32,884 nt of DNA from Mycobacterium sp. 852002-50816_SCH5313054-b (GTDB lineage Bacteria; Actinomycetota; Actinomycetes; Mycobacteriales; Mycobacteriaceae): contig NZ_LZIC01000138.1 in the NCBI RefSeq assembly GCF_001667185.1, forward strand, positions 1 to 32,884. Direction: 5' to 3'. The first letter of the stretch is position 1. Each line of letters opens with the position of its first letter. The position numbers and the translations under genes are program-made. Of the stretch, positions 1 to 7,728 are shown piece by piece. The notes under the pieces were generated by a model that saw only the letters and a list, made by a program, of their open reading frames with translations, did not search any database and was not told the DNA's origin.

Positions 1-1
1 G

Positions 2-571
2 CGCGCGGCGGTCGCCAACCTCGCCGTCGCACTGCACGACCTCGGCGACCGGGTTGCGCTGTACGCCTACTACTCGCAGGGCCGACAGGCGGTCAGCATG
101 ATCCCGGTCAAACGGTTCGACGACCACCTCGACTCGCTCGTGATGAGGCGGCTGAACAGCCTGGAACCGGGCGCGTACTCCCGCCTCGGCGCGGCCATCC
201 GGCACGGCGCCGCGGTCTTGGAAGCGCGCGGGGGAACGGCGCGGCGACTGCTGGTGGTGCTGTCCGACGGGCTCGCCTACGACCACGGTTACGAACGGGC
301 CTACGGCGCCGCCGACGCACGCCGCGCCCTGACCGAGGCCCGCCGCCGGGGGACCGGCTGTGTCTGCCTGACGGTCGGCGCGGGAACCGACGTGCAGTCG
401 CTGCGAAGAGTATTCGGCAGCACCGCGCACGCCACGATCGCGCGCCCGGATCAACTCGCCGGCGTCATCGGCCCGCTGTTCCGGTCCGCGCTGCGCTCGG
501 CGGAGGTGCGCCGCCGGCCGCGTGCCTCCGCGCCGTGGGCAGTCGTTGAAACAAACATCTGTTCCGGATAG
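2..571 (+). CDS. VWA-domain protein, NorD-like (5' truncated by window edge)
   Basis: The reading frame is open from base 2, so this is the C-terminal end (about 189 residues) of a longer gene. The visible part has the second half of a von Willebrand factor A fold: a hydrophobic strand LLVVLSDG, then a segment with the D..GY...Y pattern and a helix DARRALTEAR, typical of NorD/CbbO-type proteins that pair with MoxR ATPases. The N-terminal MIDAS motif lies outside the window. The next gene is a NorQ/CbbQ-type ATPase, which supports the assignment: such pairs act as cytosolic chaperones that remodel or load metal into an enzyme. The client enzyme is not visible and may lie upstream. The stop TAG at 569-571 overlaps the probable -10 box of the next gene. 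Confidence 0.75.
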   Translation, partial: RAAVANLAVALHDLGDRVALYAYYSQGRQAVSMIPVKRFDDHLDSLVMRRLNSLEPGAYSRLGAAIRHGAAVLEARGGTARRLLVVLSDGLAYDHGYERAYGAADARRALTEARRRGTGCVCLTVGAGTDVQSLRRVFGSTAHATIARPDQLAGVIGPLFRSALRSAEVRRRPRASAPWAVVETNICSG

Positions 572-574
572 GCT
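546..574 (+). promoter_or_regulatory. Probable promoter of the MoxR-type ATPase gene with internal palindrome
   Basis: TTGAAA (546-551) and TAGGCT (569-574) are separated by 17 nt, a good sigma-A-type promoter that starts inside the 3' end of the VWA gene. The spacer holds a small inverted repeat, AACA-TC-TGTT (554-563), where a repressor would block polymerase. No regulator for it is visible in the window. Expected transcription start is about 581, leaving a leader of about 20 nt that carries a GGAAAGGAAG Shine-Dalgarno. Confidence 0.45.
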
Positions 575-599
575 CCTGCTGAACGTCGGAAAGGAAGCT

Positions 600-1442
600 A
601 TGGCCAACGAGTCCGGGGTTGCTCACCGGAATGGCGTGACCCCCGAGGCGGGCCGCGTGCGGCCCTACTACCAGGCGATCGGCAACGAGGAAGCCATCTT
701 CAAGGCCGCCTACCGCCAGGGCCTGTCACTCGTGTTGAAGGGGCCGACGGGGTGCGGCAAGACCCGCTTCGTCGAGGCGATGGCCTACGACCTGGGCCGG
801 CCGCTGATCACCGTCGCGTGCCATGACGACCTCACCACCGCCGACCTCGTCGGCCGGTACCTGCTGCGGGGCGACGAGACGGTGTGGGTAGACGGCCCGC
901 TGACGCGGGCGGTGCGCGAGGGCGCGATCTGCTACCTGGACGAAGTGGTGGAGGCCCGCCAGGACACCACCGTGGTGCTGCACCCGCTCGCGGACCACCG
1001 GCGGCAGCTGCCCATCGAGCGTCTCGGCGTAACGCTGGACGCGGCGCCCGGGTTCGCCCTGGTGGTGTCCTACAACCCCGGCTATCAAAGCGTGCTCAAG
1101 GACTTGAAGGATTCGACACGCCAGCGGATGGTTGCCATCGAATTCGGTTTTCCCGCAGCCGATGTCGAGGAGGGGATCGTTGCGCACGAGGCGCGCGTCG
1201 ACGCGGCCACCGCGGCCGAGCTGGTGCGTCTCGGACAGGCCATCCGCCGTCTGGAAACTTCCGGGCTGCGCGAGGTCGCGTCGACCCGCGTGCTGATCGC
1301 GGCGGGCAGGCTGGTGGCGGAGGGCCTGACCCTGCAAGAGGCGGCTCGGGCCGCGATCGCGGGGCCGCTGACCGACGACGCGGCGGTGGGCAAAGCGCTC
1401 GGCGAGCTGATCGAGATCTACCTCGGCGCGGCGGCCGAATGA
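600..1442 (+). CDS. MoxR-family AAA+ ATPase (CbbQ/NirQ/NorQ type)
   Basis: Cytosolic AAA+ ATPase of 280 residues, the usual size for the CbbQ/NirQ/NorQ subfamily. Walker A is GPTGCGKT (residues 48-55) and Walker B is CYLDE (111-115). The region after Walker B (VVEARQDTTVVLHPLADHRR) and VVSYNPGYQ, with its sensor-1 Asn, are characteristic of this subfamily. I chose the ATG at 600 because GGAAAGGAAG lies just before it; an in-frame start at 522 would add 26 residues that run back into the preceding gene. These ATPases work with a VWA partner, here the gene immediately upstream, to activate a metalloenzyme. Which enzyme is served is unknown; the P450 cassette downstream is a neighbour but not a known client type. 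Confidence 0.88.
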   Translation: MANESGVAHRNGVTPEAGRVRPYYQAIGNEEAIFKAAYRQGLSLVLKGPTGCGKTRFVEAMAYDLGRPLITVACHDDLTTADLVGRYLLRGDETVWVDGPLTRAVREGAICYLDEVVEARQDTTVVLHPLADHRRQLPIERLGVTLDAAPGFALVVSYNPGYQSVLKDLKDSTRQRMVAIEFGFPAADVEEGIVAHEARVDAATAAELVRLGQAIRRLETSGLREVASTRVLIAAGRLVAEGLTLQEAARAAIAGPLTDDAAVGKALGELIEIYLGAAAE

Positions 1443-1471
1443 TTGACGCTGTATACCGCCGCCGCTAGGGT
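1443..1471 (+). promoter_or_regulatory. Probable promoter of the 1509-9674 cassette
   Basis: TTGACG (1443-1448) and TAGGGT (1466-1471) are separated by 17 nt, directly after the ATPase stop codon. The expected transcription start near 1478 leaves a leader of about 30 nt before the ATG at 1509. As most later gene joints are tight, this may drive the downstream genes up to about 5974 as one unit. Confidence 0.5.
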
Positions 1472-1508
1472 CTGAACAAATATTAGGTTTATGGCCCGGG
1501 AGGTCGGA

Positions 1509-2627
1509 ATGTCCTACGAAAGCAGCGCGGAACCGATCAAGGTCGGCTACCTGATGGACTTCGCGCTGCCACCGGGATTCCCCGAGGAATTGTTGGCGAG
1601 TTTCACGCGCTGCTTCGACCTCATCTTCGAAGAAGCCCGCGAAGAAGGCCTGATCGACCGCCCGGTGCAAATGATCTACCGCGAGGTGGAGGGGTTGCCC
1701 AAGGGATCGGTCAAAGCGGTGATCGATGCCTTCGGCGAGCTCGTCGACGAGGGCTGCCTGGTGGTGTTCGGCCCGCACATCACCGACAACTGCGTGCCCA
1801 CCCGCGAGGCGATCGAGGACCGGTTCAAGGTCCCGGCGATCAGCGTCACCGGCACCGACGACTGGCTCGGTGAATGGACGTTCGCATTCCCGCAGGGATC
1901 GTTGACCGACGAGCCGATCTTCATCGCCGACCTGGTCGCCAAACGCGGGCTCACCGAAATCGGGGTCCTGGTCGAGCAGAACCTGATCGGCGACAGCTAC
2001 CTGAGGAACCTGCGAAGCGCATGCCGGCGCAAGGGGATTCGCATCGTCGCGGAGGCGGCGATCGCGCAGACCGCGCAGGACATCAATGAGGCCGTGCGCA
2101 CCCTGCACGACGCGAAGGCCGAAGCGATCGTGCACTTGGGCTTCGGCTTCGGGATCGTGTTCATCAACCCCGCGCTGGAAGCCGTCGATTGGGACCCGCC
2201 GCGGTTCACCACCACGGCATTCCAGAACGCCTGGGTGAACCCCATCATGTGGAAGGCGTTCATGGGCTGGATCGGGGTTGATCAGTACGACGAGGCGAAT
2301 CGGCTCGGCCAGGACTTCCTCGATCGCTATGCCGAGAAGTACGACGGCAGCCGTCCCGAATATTGCGTGCCGGTGGTCAACCGCGACGTTGCCGCCACAC
2401 TCGTGCGCGCGTTTGCCGACGCGCACCCGCTCAGCCCGCGCGGCGTCAAGGAGGCATTGGAGCGGGTGAAGATGATGCCCGCCGCCTCGGGCGCGCCCGG
2501 CACCCGGGTGTCCTTCGGCAAGTGGACGCGCCGGGCGTGGATGGGTGCCGGCTATCTGGTGGCCCGGAGTCTCGATGCCGACGGCGTCAACTCGCATCTG
2601 GTCGATCGCTTCGGCGAGGAAGGCTGA
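1509..2627 (+). CDS. Periplasmic-binding-fold (type 1) ligand-binding protein without signal peptide
   Basis: A 372-residue protein with the two-lobed Leu/Ile/Val-binding fold of ABC-transporter receptors. It shows an N-terminal KVGYLMDF strand, VVFGPHITDN near the hinge, PAISVTGTDDW and IGVLVEQNLIGDSYL. The ATG at 1509 has GGGAGG five bases upstream; the in-frame ATG at 1491 has no such site. Neither start gives a signal peptide or lipobox, and no permease or ATPase gene is nearby, so an ordinary uptake role is doubtful. A cytosolic ligand sensor in the manner of AmiC, or a binding protein for a substrate or product of the adjoining oxidative pathway, fits better. That role is inferred. The next gene starts 3 nt after the stop. 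Confidence 0.8.
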   Translation: MSYESSAEPIKVGYLMDFALPPGFPEELLASFTRCFDLIFEEAREEGLIDRPVQMIYREVEGLPKGSVKAVIDAFGELVDEGCLVVFGPHITDNCVPTREAIEDRFKVPAISVTGTDDWLGEWTFAFPQGSLTDEPIFIADLVAKRGLTEIGVLVEQNLIGDSYLRNLRSACRRKGIRIVAEAAIAQTAQDINEAVRTLHDAKAEAIVHLGFGFGIVFINPALEAVDWDPPRFTTTAFQNAWVNPIMWKAFMGWIGVDQYDEANRLGQDFLDRYAEKYDGSRPEYCVPVVNRDVAATLVRAFADAHPLSPRGVKEALERVKMMPAASGAPGTRVSFGKWTRRAWMGAGYLVARSLDADGVNSHLVDRFGEEG

Positions 2628-2630
2628 ATC

Positions 2631-3782
2631 GTGTCGACCGAACAGTCCACACCGCCTGTCGTAGAAGACAAGCCGGCATCGGCGCAGCGTCGCGAGAAGC
2701 GCGGCTGGGGCGGCTGGGTCGCCGGCGCCGCCCTGGCGGCCTTCGCGCTCTTCTTCGTCGCGAACTGCCGCGTCGCCCTCGATCCGCGCGTCGCCAACCT
2801 GAACGTGCGGGGCCGGCCCCGCCCGGTCAAGTTCACCTTCGGGCTCGACTACATCGGATTCCTGGACTGGGCGACGGTCGTGGCGCTGATCGTCCTGTTG
2901 ATCGTCTTCATCAGGGGGTGGCGCCGCAATCCGGGTAGTCCGGTGATGTTGATGTTCCTGTGCACCACGCTGATCGTGTGGCAGGACCCGATCATGAACT
3001 GGTCACCGTTCGCGGTCTACAACCCCGATCTCGTGCACTGGCCGGAATCCTGGCCGCTGGTGTCGTTGTCGCCGACGGTCGAACCGTTCGTGGTCTTCGG
3101 TTACGTGATGTTCTATTTCGGCCCGTACTTCCCAGGGATATGGATCCTGCGCAAGCTGCAGGCCCGCAAGGGGCCTGAGGCCTTCGTGTCGCGGCACCCG
3201 CTGATCTGCCTGGGCGCGATAGTCCTGGTGATCGGGTTCGTCATGGACGCCATGCTGGAGAACACGTTGATCCACTGCGGCATGTACATCTACTCCCAGG
3301 TGATTCCGTGGGGTTCGGTGTTCACCGGCACCACTTTCCAGTTCCCGCTGATCTGGGAATCGCTCTCCGTGACTTTCGTGATGGTGCCCGCCGCGATCCT
3401 CTGTTACCGCGACGACACCGGAAAGTCGGTGGCGGAGAAGCTCGCCGCGAAAGCCAGGATCTTCCCGAGCCGGCCGGTGCTCGGCACGTTCCTGGTGACG
3501 TTCGCCATCATCAACGTGTCCTACTTCGCCTACGGGGCGTGGTTCTGGGCCATCAAGGTCAGCCACGCCGCGACATCGGTGGCGTGCCCCTGGCCGTATC
3601 CCGGGGCCAAAGTCTATGACCCGCAAGGGTATTACGAGAAGGCCGGTGCCCAGGGCCCGTACTCGGCCGGCATCTGGTCGACCTGGGCGAGCGGGGAGCC
3701 GAACGGGCGGCCCCATGTCGACGCGCCGCCACCGGGTGAGGGCCCGTGTGCGACTTCATCTTCAACAGGCAAGAATGGCTGA
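2631..3782 (+). CDS. AveC-family (spirocyclase-like) multi-pass membrane protein
   Basis: A 383-residue integral membrane protein with a GTG start. A basic cytosolic N-terminus of about 28 residues precedes about seven or eight hydrophobic segments, for example near residues 29-46, 80-97, 103-119, 145-165, 185-205 and 285-305. Motifs such as WQDPIMNW, FGYVMFYFGPY and MDAMLENTLIHCGMY are what I recognise from mycobacterial proteins annotated as spirocyclase AveC family. AveC itself forms spiroketals in avermectin biosynthesis; the activity of the mycobacterial members is not established to my knowledge. The last 60 residues are hydrophilic and Pro-rich. It overlaps the next gene by 8 nt, so the two are probably translationally coupled. 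A role on a lipophilic substrate shared with the P450 is inferred from position. Confidence 0.75.
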   Translation: MSTEQSTPPVVEDKPASAQRREKRGWGGWVAGAALAAFALFFVANCRVALDPRVANLNVRGRPRPVKFTFGLDYIGFLDWATVVALIVLLIVFIRGWRRNPGSPVMLMFLCTTLIVWQDPIMNWSPFAVYNPDLVHWPESWPLVSLSPTVEPFVVFGYVMFYFGPYFPGIWILRKLQARKGPEAFVSRHPLICLGAIVLVIGFVMDAMLENTLIHCGMYIYSQVIPWGSVFTGTTFQFPLIWESLSVTFVMVPAAILCYRDDTGKSVAEKLAAKARIFPSRPVLGTFLVTFAIINVSYFAYGAWFWAIKVSHAATSVACPWPYPGAKVYDPQGYYEKAGAQGPYSAGIWSTWASGEPNGRPHVDAPPPGEGPCATSSSTGKNG

Positions 3783-4746
3783 CCCGCGCACAGTCGTCAT
3801 CACCGGTGCGTCTCGCGGACTGGGCTTCGCCTCGGCCGTCCGCTTGTACCGGGAGGGGTGGCGCGTGGTCGCGGCCATGCGCGCGCCCGACCGGGCGATG
3901 GCGTTGCTGCGCGAGGCGACCGGGGCGCCCGAAGACGACGATCGACTGATCGGTGTCCAGCTGGACCTGACGGACGCCGCGTCGATTTCCGCGGCGGCCA
4001 AGGCAATCGAGGAAGCCGTGGGCGCGCCCTACGCGCTGGTGCACAATGCGGGGATCTCGGCCGCGGGTGTCGTGGAGGAGACCGATATGGCGCTGTGGCA
4101 GAGGATGTTCGCCACCAGCGTCCTGGGCCCCGTCGCGCTCACCCAGGCTCTGCTGCCCTCGATGCGGGCGGCGGGTGAAGGGCGAATCGTTCTGGTGTCC
4201 AGCGCCGCCGGCGTGCGCGGGCAGCCGGCCACCGCGCCGTACTCGGCGGCCAAGGGAGCGCTGGAGCGGTGGGGCGAATCGATGGCGTGCGAGATCGCGC
4301 CCTTCGGTCTCGGCGTCACCGTCCTGGTGGCCGGCATGTATGACACCGAGATCATCACCGACGCGGGCACCACCGACAATCGCAATTTCGACGGCCCCTA
4401 CGCCCGGCTGCACACCACCATGAACACACGCGGGCGCTTCGCGACGAAGCTGGCACGACCACCCGACCGGTTCACCGACGGCCTGCTCAAGGCGCTGGAC
4501 GATCGGAAGCCGTTCCGTCGCCGCGGCGTCGGCCCGGACGCCGCGATGCTGTTGGCCGCCAACAGGATTCTCCCGGCGGCGGGCATGCACCACGTGTCGC
4601 GGATCATGCTCGGCATACCGCGGCAGGGCTCGATGCGCGGCGGGGCGTGGCCGTTGACGGCGGCCCAAAAAGCGATGGTGCTCGCCGCGCGCGTTCTTCC
4701 GCAGGCGGTGCTGCAGCGCCTGGCCGCACGACGCCAAGGATCTTAA
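3775..4746 (+). CDS. SDR-family oxidoreductase
   Basis: Classical short-chain dehydrogenase/reductase of 323 residues. It has TGASRGLG (10-17) for nucleotide binding, NAG at 91-93 and a Ser-Tyr-Lys triad at S143, Y156 and K160 (PYSAAK). The family has about 250 residues; the extra C-terminal 70 residues hold FRRRGVGPDAAMLLAANRIL and a further hydrophobic helix, as in larger SDRs acting on lipids or steroids. I chose the ATG at 3775, which overlaps the AveC-like stop by 8 nt, because upstream in-frame starts add residues with no SDR homology. It probably oxidises an alcohol made by the following P450. Substrate unknown. Confidence 0.9.
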   Translation: MADPRTVVITGASRGLGFASAVRLYREGWRVVAAMRAPDRAMALLREATGAPEDDDRLIGVQLDLTDAASISAAAKAIEEAVGAPYALVHNAGISAAGVVEETDMALWQRMFATSVLGPVALTQALLPSMRAAGEGRIVLVSSAAGVRGQPATAPYSAAKGALERWGESMACEIAPFGLGVTVLVAGMYDTEIITDAGTTDNRNFDGPYARLHTTMNTRGRFATKLARPPDRFTDGLLKALDDRKPFRRRGVGPDAAMLLAANRILPAAGMHHVSRIMLGIPRQGSMRGGAWPLTAAQKAMVLAARVLPQAVLQRLAARRQGS

Positions 4747-4756
4747 AGGAGTACCG

Positions 4757-5974
4757 ATGGCACAGCTTTTCGACGACCTGGAAGACTTCGGCGTGTTCGA
4801 CGACGCGATATCCGGTGACGTGCGTGACCCGTACACCGAACTGGCGCGGATTCGCCGTGAGGAGCCGGTGCAGCGGCTCGAGACATCGGGAGCGCTTCCA
4901 CACGAGGAATCCCTGCCGATGTTCATCGTGTATCGCCACGAGGATATCCAACAGATGTTGCGCGATAACGAGACATTCTCGTCTGCGGCCGTCGTCGCCG
5001 CGTTCGGCCCGGTGCTGGGTGAAGGCGTGATGCTCGGCATGGACGAGCCGATCCACGGCCGGCTGCGTTCGTTGGTCTCAAAGGCGTTCTCGCAGAAGAC
5101 ATTGGCGCGCTGGCAGGACGAGTTGGTGGGCCGGGTGGCGAATGGCCTGATCGACAAGTTCGCCCCCAACGGCAAGGCGGATCTGGTGAAGGAGTTCACC
5201 TTCGACTATCCGAGCCAGATCATCGCGGGCCTGTTGGGCTTGCCGGAGAAGGACTACCCACAGTTCCAGCGCTGGTCGATCTCGCTGCTGAGCTGGCTGA
5301 TGAACCCGCAGCGCGGGCTTGCGGCCTCGGCTGCCCTGTGCGACTACTTCGCCCCGATACTCGAGGCCCGCCGCGTCGAGCCCAAAGACGACCTGATCAG
5401 CGCGCTCGGTGCGGCCGAGATCGACGGGGAAAGGCTGGCCGACGAGGAGATCTTCTCGTTCCTGCGACTGCTGCTACCCGCCGGCGTGGAGACCACCTAC
5501 CGCGCGCTGGGCAGCCTGCTCTTCGGGCTGTTGTCGGATCCGGCGCAGTTGGACGCCATCCACGCCGACCGCTCGCTGCTGCCGCAGGCGATCGAGGAGG
5601 GCGTGCGGTGGGAACCTCCGCTGCTGACCATCACCCGGGTCGCGACGCGCGACACCGAACTCGGCGGGGTGGCGATCCCGGCCGGCGCGACGGTGATGCC
5701 GATGCTGGGCTCGGCGAACCGGCAGGAAGATCGCTACCCCGACCCGGACACGTTCAACATCCACCGGCAGCAGCGGCCGAATCTCGCCTGGGGCCATGGC
5801 GTGCACGTCTGCCTCGGCATGCACCTGGCGCGGCTGGAGATGCGCACGGCCATCAACCTGCTGCTCGACCGGCTCCCCAATCTGCGGCTGGATCCCGACG
5901 GGGACGACCCGCACATCCGCGGGCAGGTCTTCCGGTCGCCGACCTCGCTGCCGGTGCTGTTCGACCCCCGGTAG
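4757..5974 (+). CDS. Cytochrome P450
   Basis: Soluble bacterial P450 of 405 residues, full length. It has the I-helix oxygen-activation motif AGVETT (242-247), the K-helix ExxR as E281-GV-R284, the PERF-like region around 329-340, and the heme loop WGHGVHVCLG with Cys352 as the iron ligand. The loop begins with Trp (W345) where most P450s have Phe. A strong AAAGGAG site precedes the ATG. It follows the SDR by only 10 nt, so the two should be co-expressed. It would hydroxylate a hydrophobic substrate using a ferredoxin; no ferredoxin or reductase gene is in the window. I cannot assign a CYP family number from sequence alone. Confidence 0.95.
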   Translation: MAQLFDDLEDFGVFDDAISGDVRDPYTELARIRREEPVQRLETSGALPHEESLPMFIVYRHEDIQQMLRDNETFSSAAVVAAFGPVLGEGVMLGMDEPIHGRLRSLVSKAFSQKTLARWQDELVGRVANGLIDKFAPNGKADLVKEFTFDYPSQIIAGLLGLPEKDYPQFQRWSISLLSWLMNPQRGLAASAALCDYFAPILEARRVEPKDDLISALGAAEIDGERLADEEIFSFLRLLLPAGVETTYRALGSLLFGLLSDPAQLDAIHADRSLLPQAIEEGVRWEPPLLTITRVATRDTELGGVAIPAGATVMPMLGSANRQEDRYPDPDTFNIHRQQRPNLAWGHGVHVCLGMHLARLEMRTAINLLLDRLPNLRLDPDGDDPHIRGQVFRSPTSLPVLFDPR

Positions 5975-5996
5975 CCAGCACCGCAGCGTTTGCACC

Positions 5997-6024
5997 TTGC
6001 CAATCGGCTACTTTCCGGTAAGGC
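5997..6024 (+). promoter_or_regulatory. Possible promoter upstream of the aldehyde dehydrogenase
   Basis: TTGCCA (5997-6002), a 16-nt spacer and TAAGGC (6019-6024) lie in the 90-nt gap after the P450 gene. The -35 is good and the -10 moderate. An internal promoter here would let the aldehyde dehydrogenase be expressed separately from the P450 block. Confidence 0.3.
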
Positions 6025-6064
6025 TCTCCGTAGCCCCTCAACGATTGAGAAGAGAGTGACAAAC

Positions 6065-7549
6065 ATGACCGAGGCTGTAAAGGTCCGCTTCGAGCCCAAG
6101 ATGATGATCGACGGCAAGCTCGTCGACGGTCAGGCCGGCACCTTCACCAACATCAACCCGGCGACCGAGGAGCCGCTCGGCGAGGTCGCGGACGCGTCGA
6201 AGGAGGACATGCAGCGGGCCATCGACGCCGCCCGGCGCGCCTTCGACGAGTCCGACTGGTCGACCAACAAGGAATTGCGCAAGCGCTGCCTGCTGCAGCT
6301 GCACGAGGCCATCGAATCCGAGAAGGAGGAGCTGCGCGAGGAACTCATCCTCGAGGTCGGCTCCCCCCGGGCGATCACCTTCGGCCCGCAGCTGGACGCC
6401 CCCCTGGAAGACGGACTGAAGTACCCCGCCCGGCTGATCGACGAGTACGCCTGGGAAACCGACCTCGGCGACAAGGTGATCAGCCTGACCGGGACGCTGA
6501 CCACCCGCAAGGTATGGCGGGAACCGGTGGGCGTGGTCGGCGCGATCGTGCCGTGGAACTTCCCGTTCGAGGTCACCCTCAACAAGCTCGGCCAGGCGCT
6601 GGGCACCGGCAACACCGTGGTGCTCAAGCCGGCGCCCAACACGCCGTTCAACGCGACCCGCCTGGGCCGGCTGATCGCCGAAAAGACCGACATCCCCGCG
6701 GGTGTCGTCAACGTCGTCACCGCATCGGATCACTTTGTCGGCGAGGAACTCACGCTGTCGCCGAAGGTCGACCTCATTTCGTTCACCGGCTCCACCGTGG
6801 TCGGCCAGCGGATCATGGAAAAGGGCGCCGCCACCATGAAGCGGCTGTTTCTCGAACTCGGCGGCAAGTCGGCGACCATCGTGCTGGAAGACGCCGACTT
6901 CGGGATGGCCTGCGCGATCGGCATCGCGCCGTGCATGCACGCCGGGCAGGGCTGCGCCAACCCCACCCGGATGCTGCTGCCGCGGTCCCGTTACGACGAG
7001 GGCGTGGCGATCCTCAAGAGCATCTACGAGAACGTCACGTGCGGTGACCCGCAGGACCCCGGCACGCTGTGCGGCCCGGTGATCTCGGAGGTGCAGCGCA
7101 ACCGCGTGATGGGCTACATCCGCAAGGGCGTCGAGGAGGGCGCCACCGCGCTGGTCGGCGGCCCGGACGCGCCCACCGGCTTCGACAAGGGATTCTTCGT
7201 CCGGCCAACGCTTTTCGTTGACGTGGACAACTCCATGACGATCGCCCAGGAGGAGATCTTCGGGCCGGTGCTGGCCGTCGTCCCGTTCGACGACGAGGAG
7301 GACGCGATCCGGATCGCCAACGACAGCAAGTACGGATTGGCCGGCAACGTGATGTCGGGCTCGCTGGAGCACTCGCTGGCGGTGGCCCGCCGGATCCGGG
7401 CGGGCTTCATGGGCGTCAACGGCGGCGCACCGTACGGCGCCGACACCCCCTTCGGCGGCTACAAGTACAGCGGGGTCGGTCGCCAGAACGGCATCGCCGG
7501 TTTCGACCAGTACACCGAGATCAAGTCGGTCGGGTACCCGGCCGGCTAG
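6065..7549 (+). CDS. NAD(P)-dependent aldehyde dehydrogenase
   Basis: A 494-residue member of the aldehyde dehydrogenase superfamily, full length. Visible functional residues are WNFPF with Asn165 (oxyanion hole), K188 in VVLKPAP, the cofactor motif FTGSTVVGQ (240-248), the general base Glu264 in LELGGKS and the nucleophile Cys297 in GQGCANPTR. C-terminal EEIFGPVL and FGGYKYSG are also typical. I took the ATG at 6065; an earlier in-frame ATG at 5990 would add 25 residues outside the family alignment. It would convert an aldehyde to a carboxylic acid, fitting a sequence P450, SDR, aldehyde dehydrogenase and then CoA-dependent steps. Substrate unknown. Confidence 0.95.
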   Translation: MTEAVKVRFEPKMMIDGKLVDGQAGTFTNINPATEEPLGEVADASKEDMQRAIDAARRAFDESDWSTNKELRKRCLLQLHEAIESEKEELREELILEVGSPRAITFGPQLDAPLEDGLKYPARLIDEYAWETDLGDKVISLTGTLTTRKVWREPVGVVGAIVPWNFPFEVTLNKLGQALGTGNTVVLKPAPNTPFNATRLGRLIAEKTDIPAGVVNVVTASDHFVGEELTLSPKVDLISFTGSTVVGQRIMEKGAATMKRLFLELGGKSATIVLEDADFGMACAIGIAPCMHAGQGCANPTRMLLPRSRYDEGVAILKSIYENVTCGDPQDPGTLCGPVISEVQRNRVMGYIRKGVEEGATALVGGPDAPTGFDKGFFVRPTLFVDVDNSMTIAQEEIFGPVLAVVPFDDEEDAIRIANDSKYGLAGNVMSGSLEHSLAVARRIRAGFMGVNGGAPYGADTPFGGYKYSGVGRQNGIAGFDQYTEIKSVGYPAG

Positions 7550-7591
7550 GGGTTCGCGCCGCGGCCGGCCGACCAATCAGCGCCTTTCTAC

Positions 7592-7615
7592 TGCGGTATC
7601 AGATGCGTTACCGCA
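7592..7615. promoter_or_regulatory. Inverted repeat upstream of the thiolase gene
   Basis: Perfect 7-nt arms TGCGGTA (7592-7598) and TACCGCA (7609-7615) surround a 10-nt centre. It sits in the 179-nt gap between the aldehyde dehydrogenase and thiolase genes, about 115 nt before the thiolase start. It could be an operator or an RNA hairpin in a long leader. Nothing else in the gap stands out apart from the AAAGGAG ribosome site. Confidence 0.35.
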
Positions 7616-7728
7616 TTCGCGGATCGCGTGATGGTCCGCTCTCGCTACAGGTGGGACCCCGACCTTCGCCCGTCCAACCCCTTGGTCGACAATCGACGCA
7701 AGACCCCCACGTCAAAGGAGACACCACC

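Noticed and set aside
726..2597. 623-residue minus-strand frame opposite the ATPase and binding-protein genes
   Set aside because: Composition is Arg/His/Asp/Gly-rich shadow sequence, and it is antisense to two well-supported genes.
3559..5199. 546-residue minus-strand frame opposite the SDR and P450 genes
   Set aside because: Antisense shadow of high-GC codons with no recognisable fold.
5990..6064. Upstream ATG giving 25 extra residues on the aldehyde dehydrogenase
   Set aside because: The added peptide does not match the family and overlaps the likely promoter.
6038..7576. 512-residue minus-strand frame
   Set aside because: Exactly antisense to the aldehyde dehydrogenase, a known artefact of GC-rich third positions.
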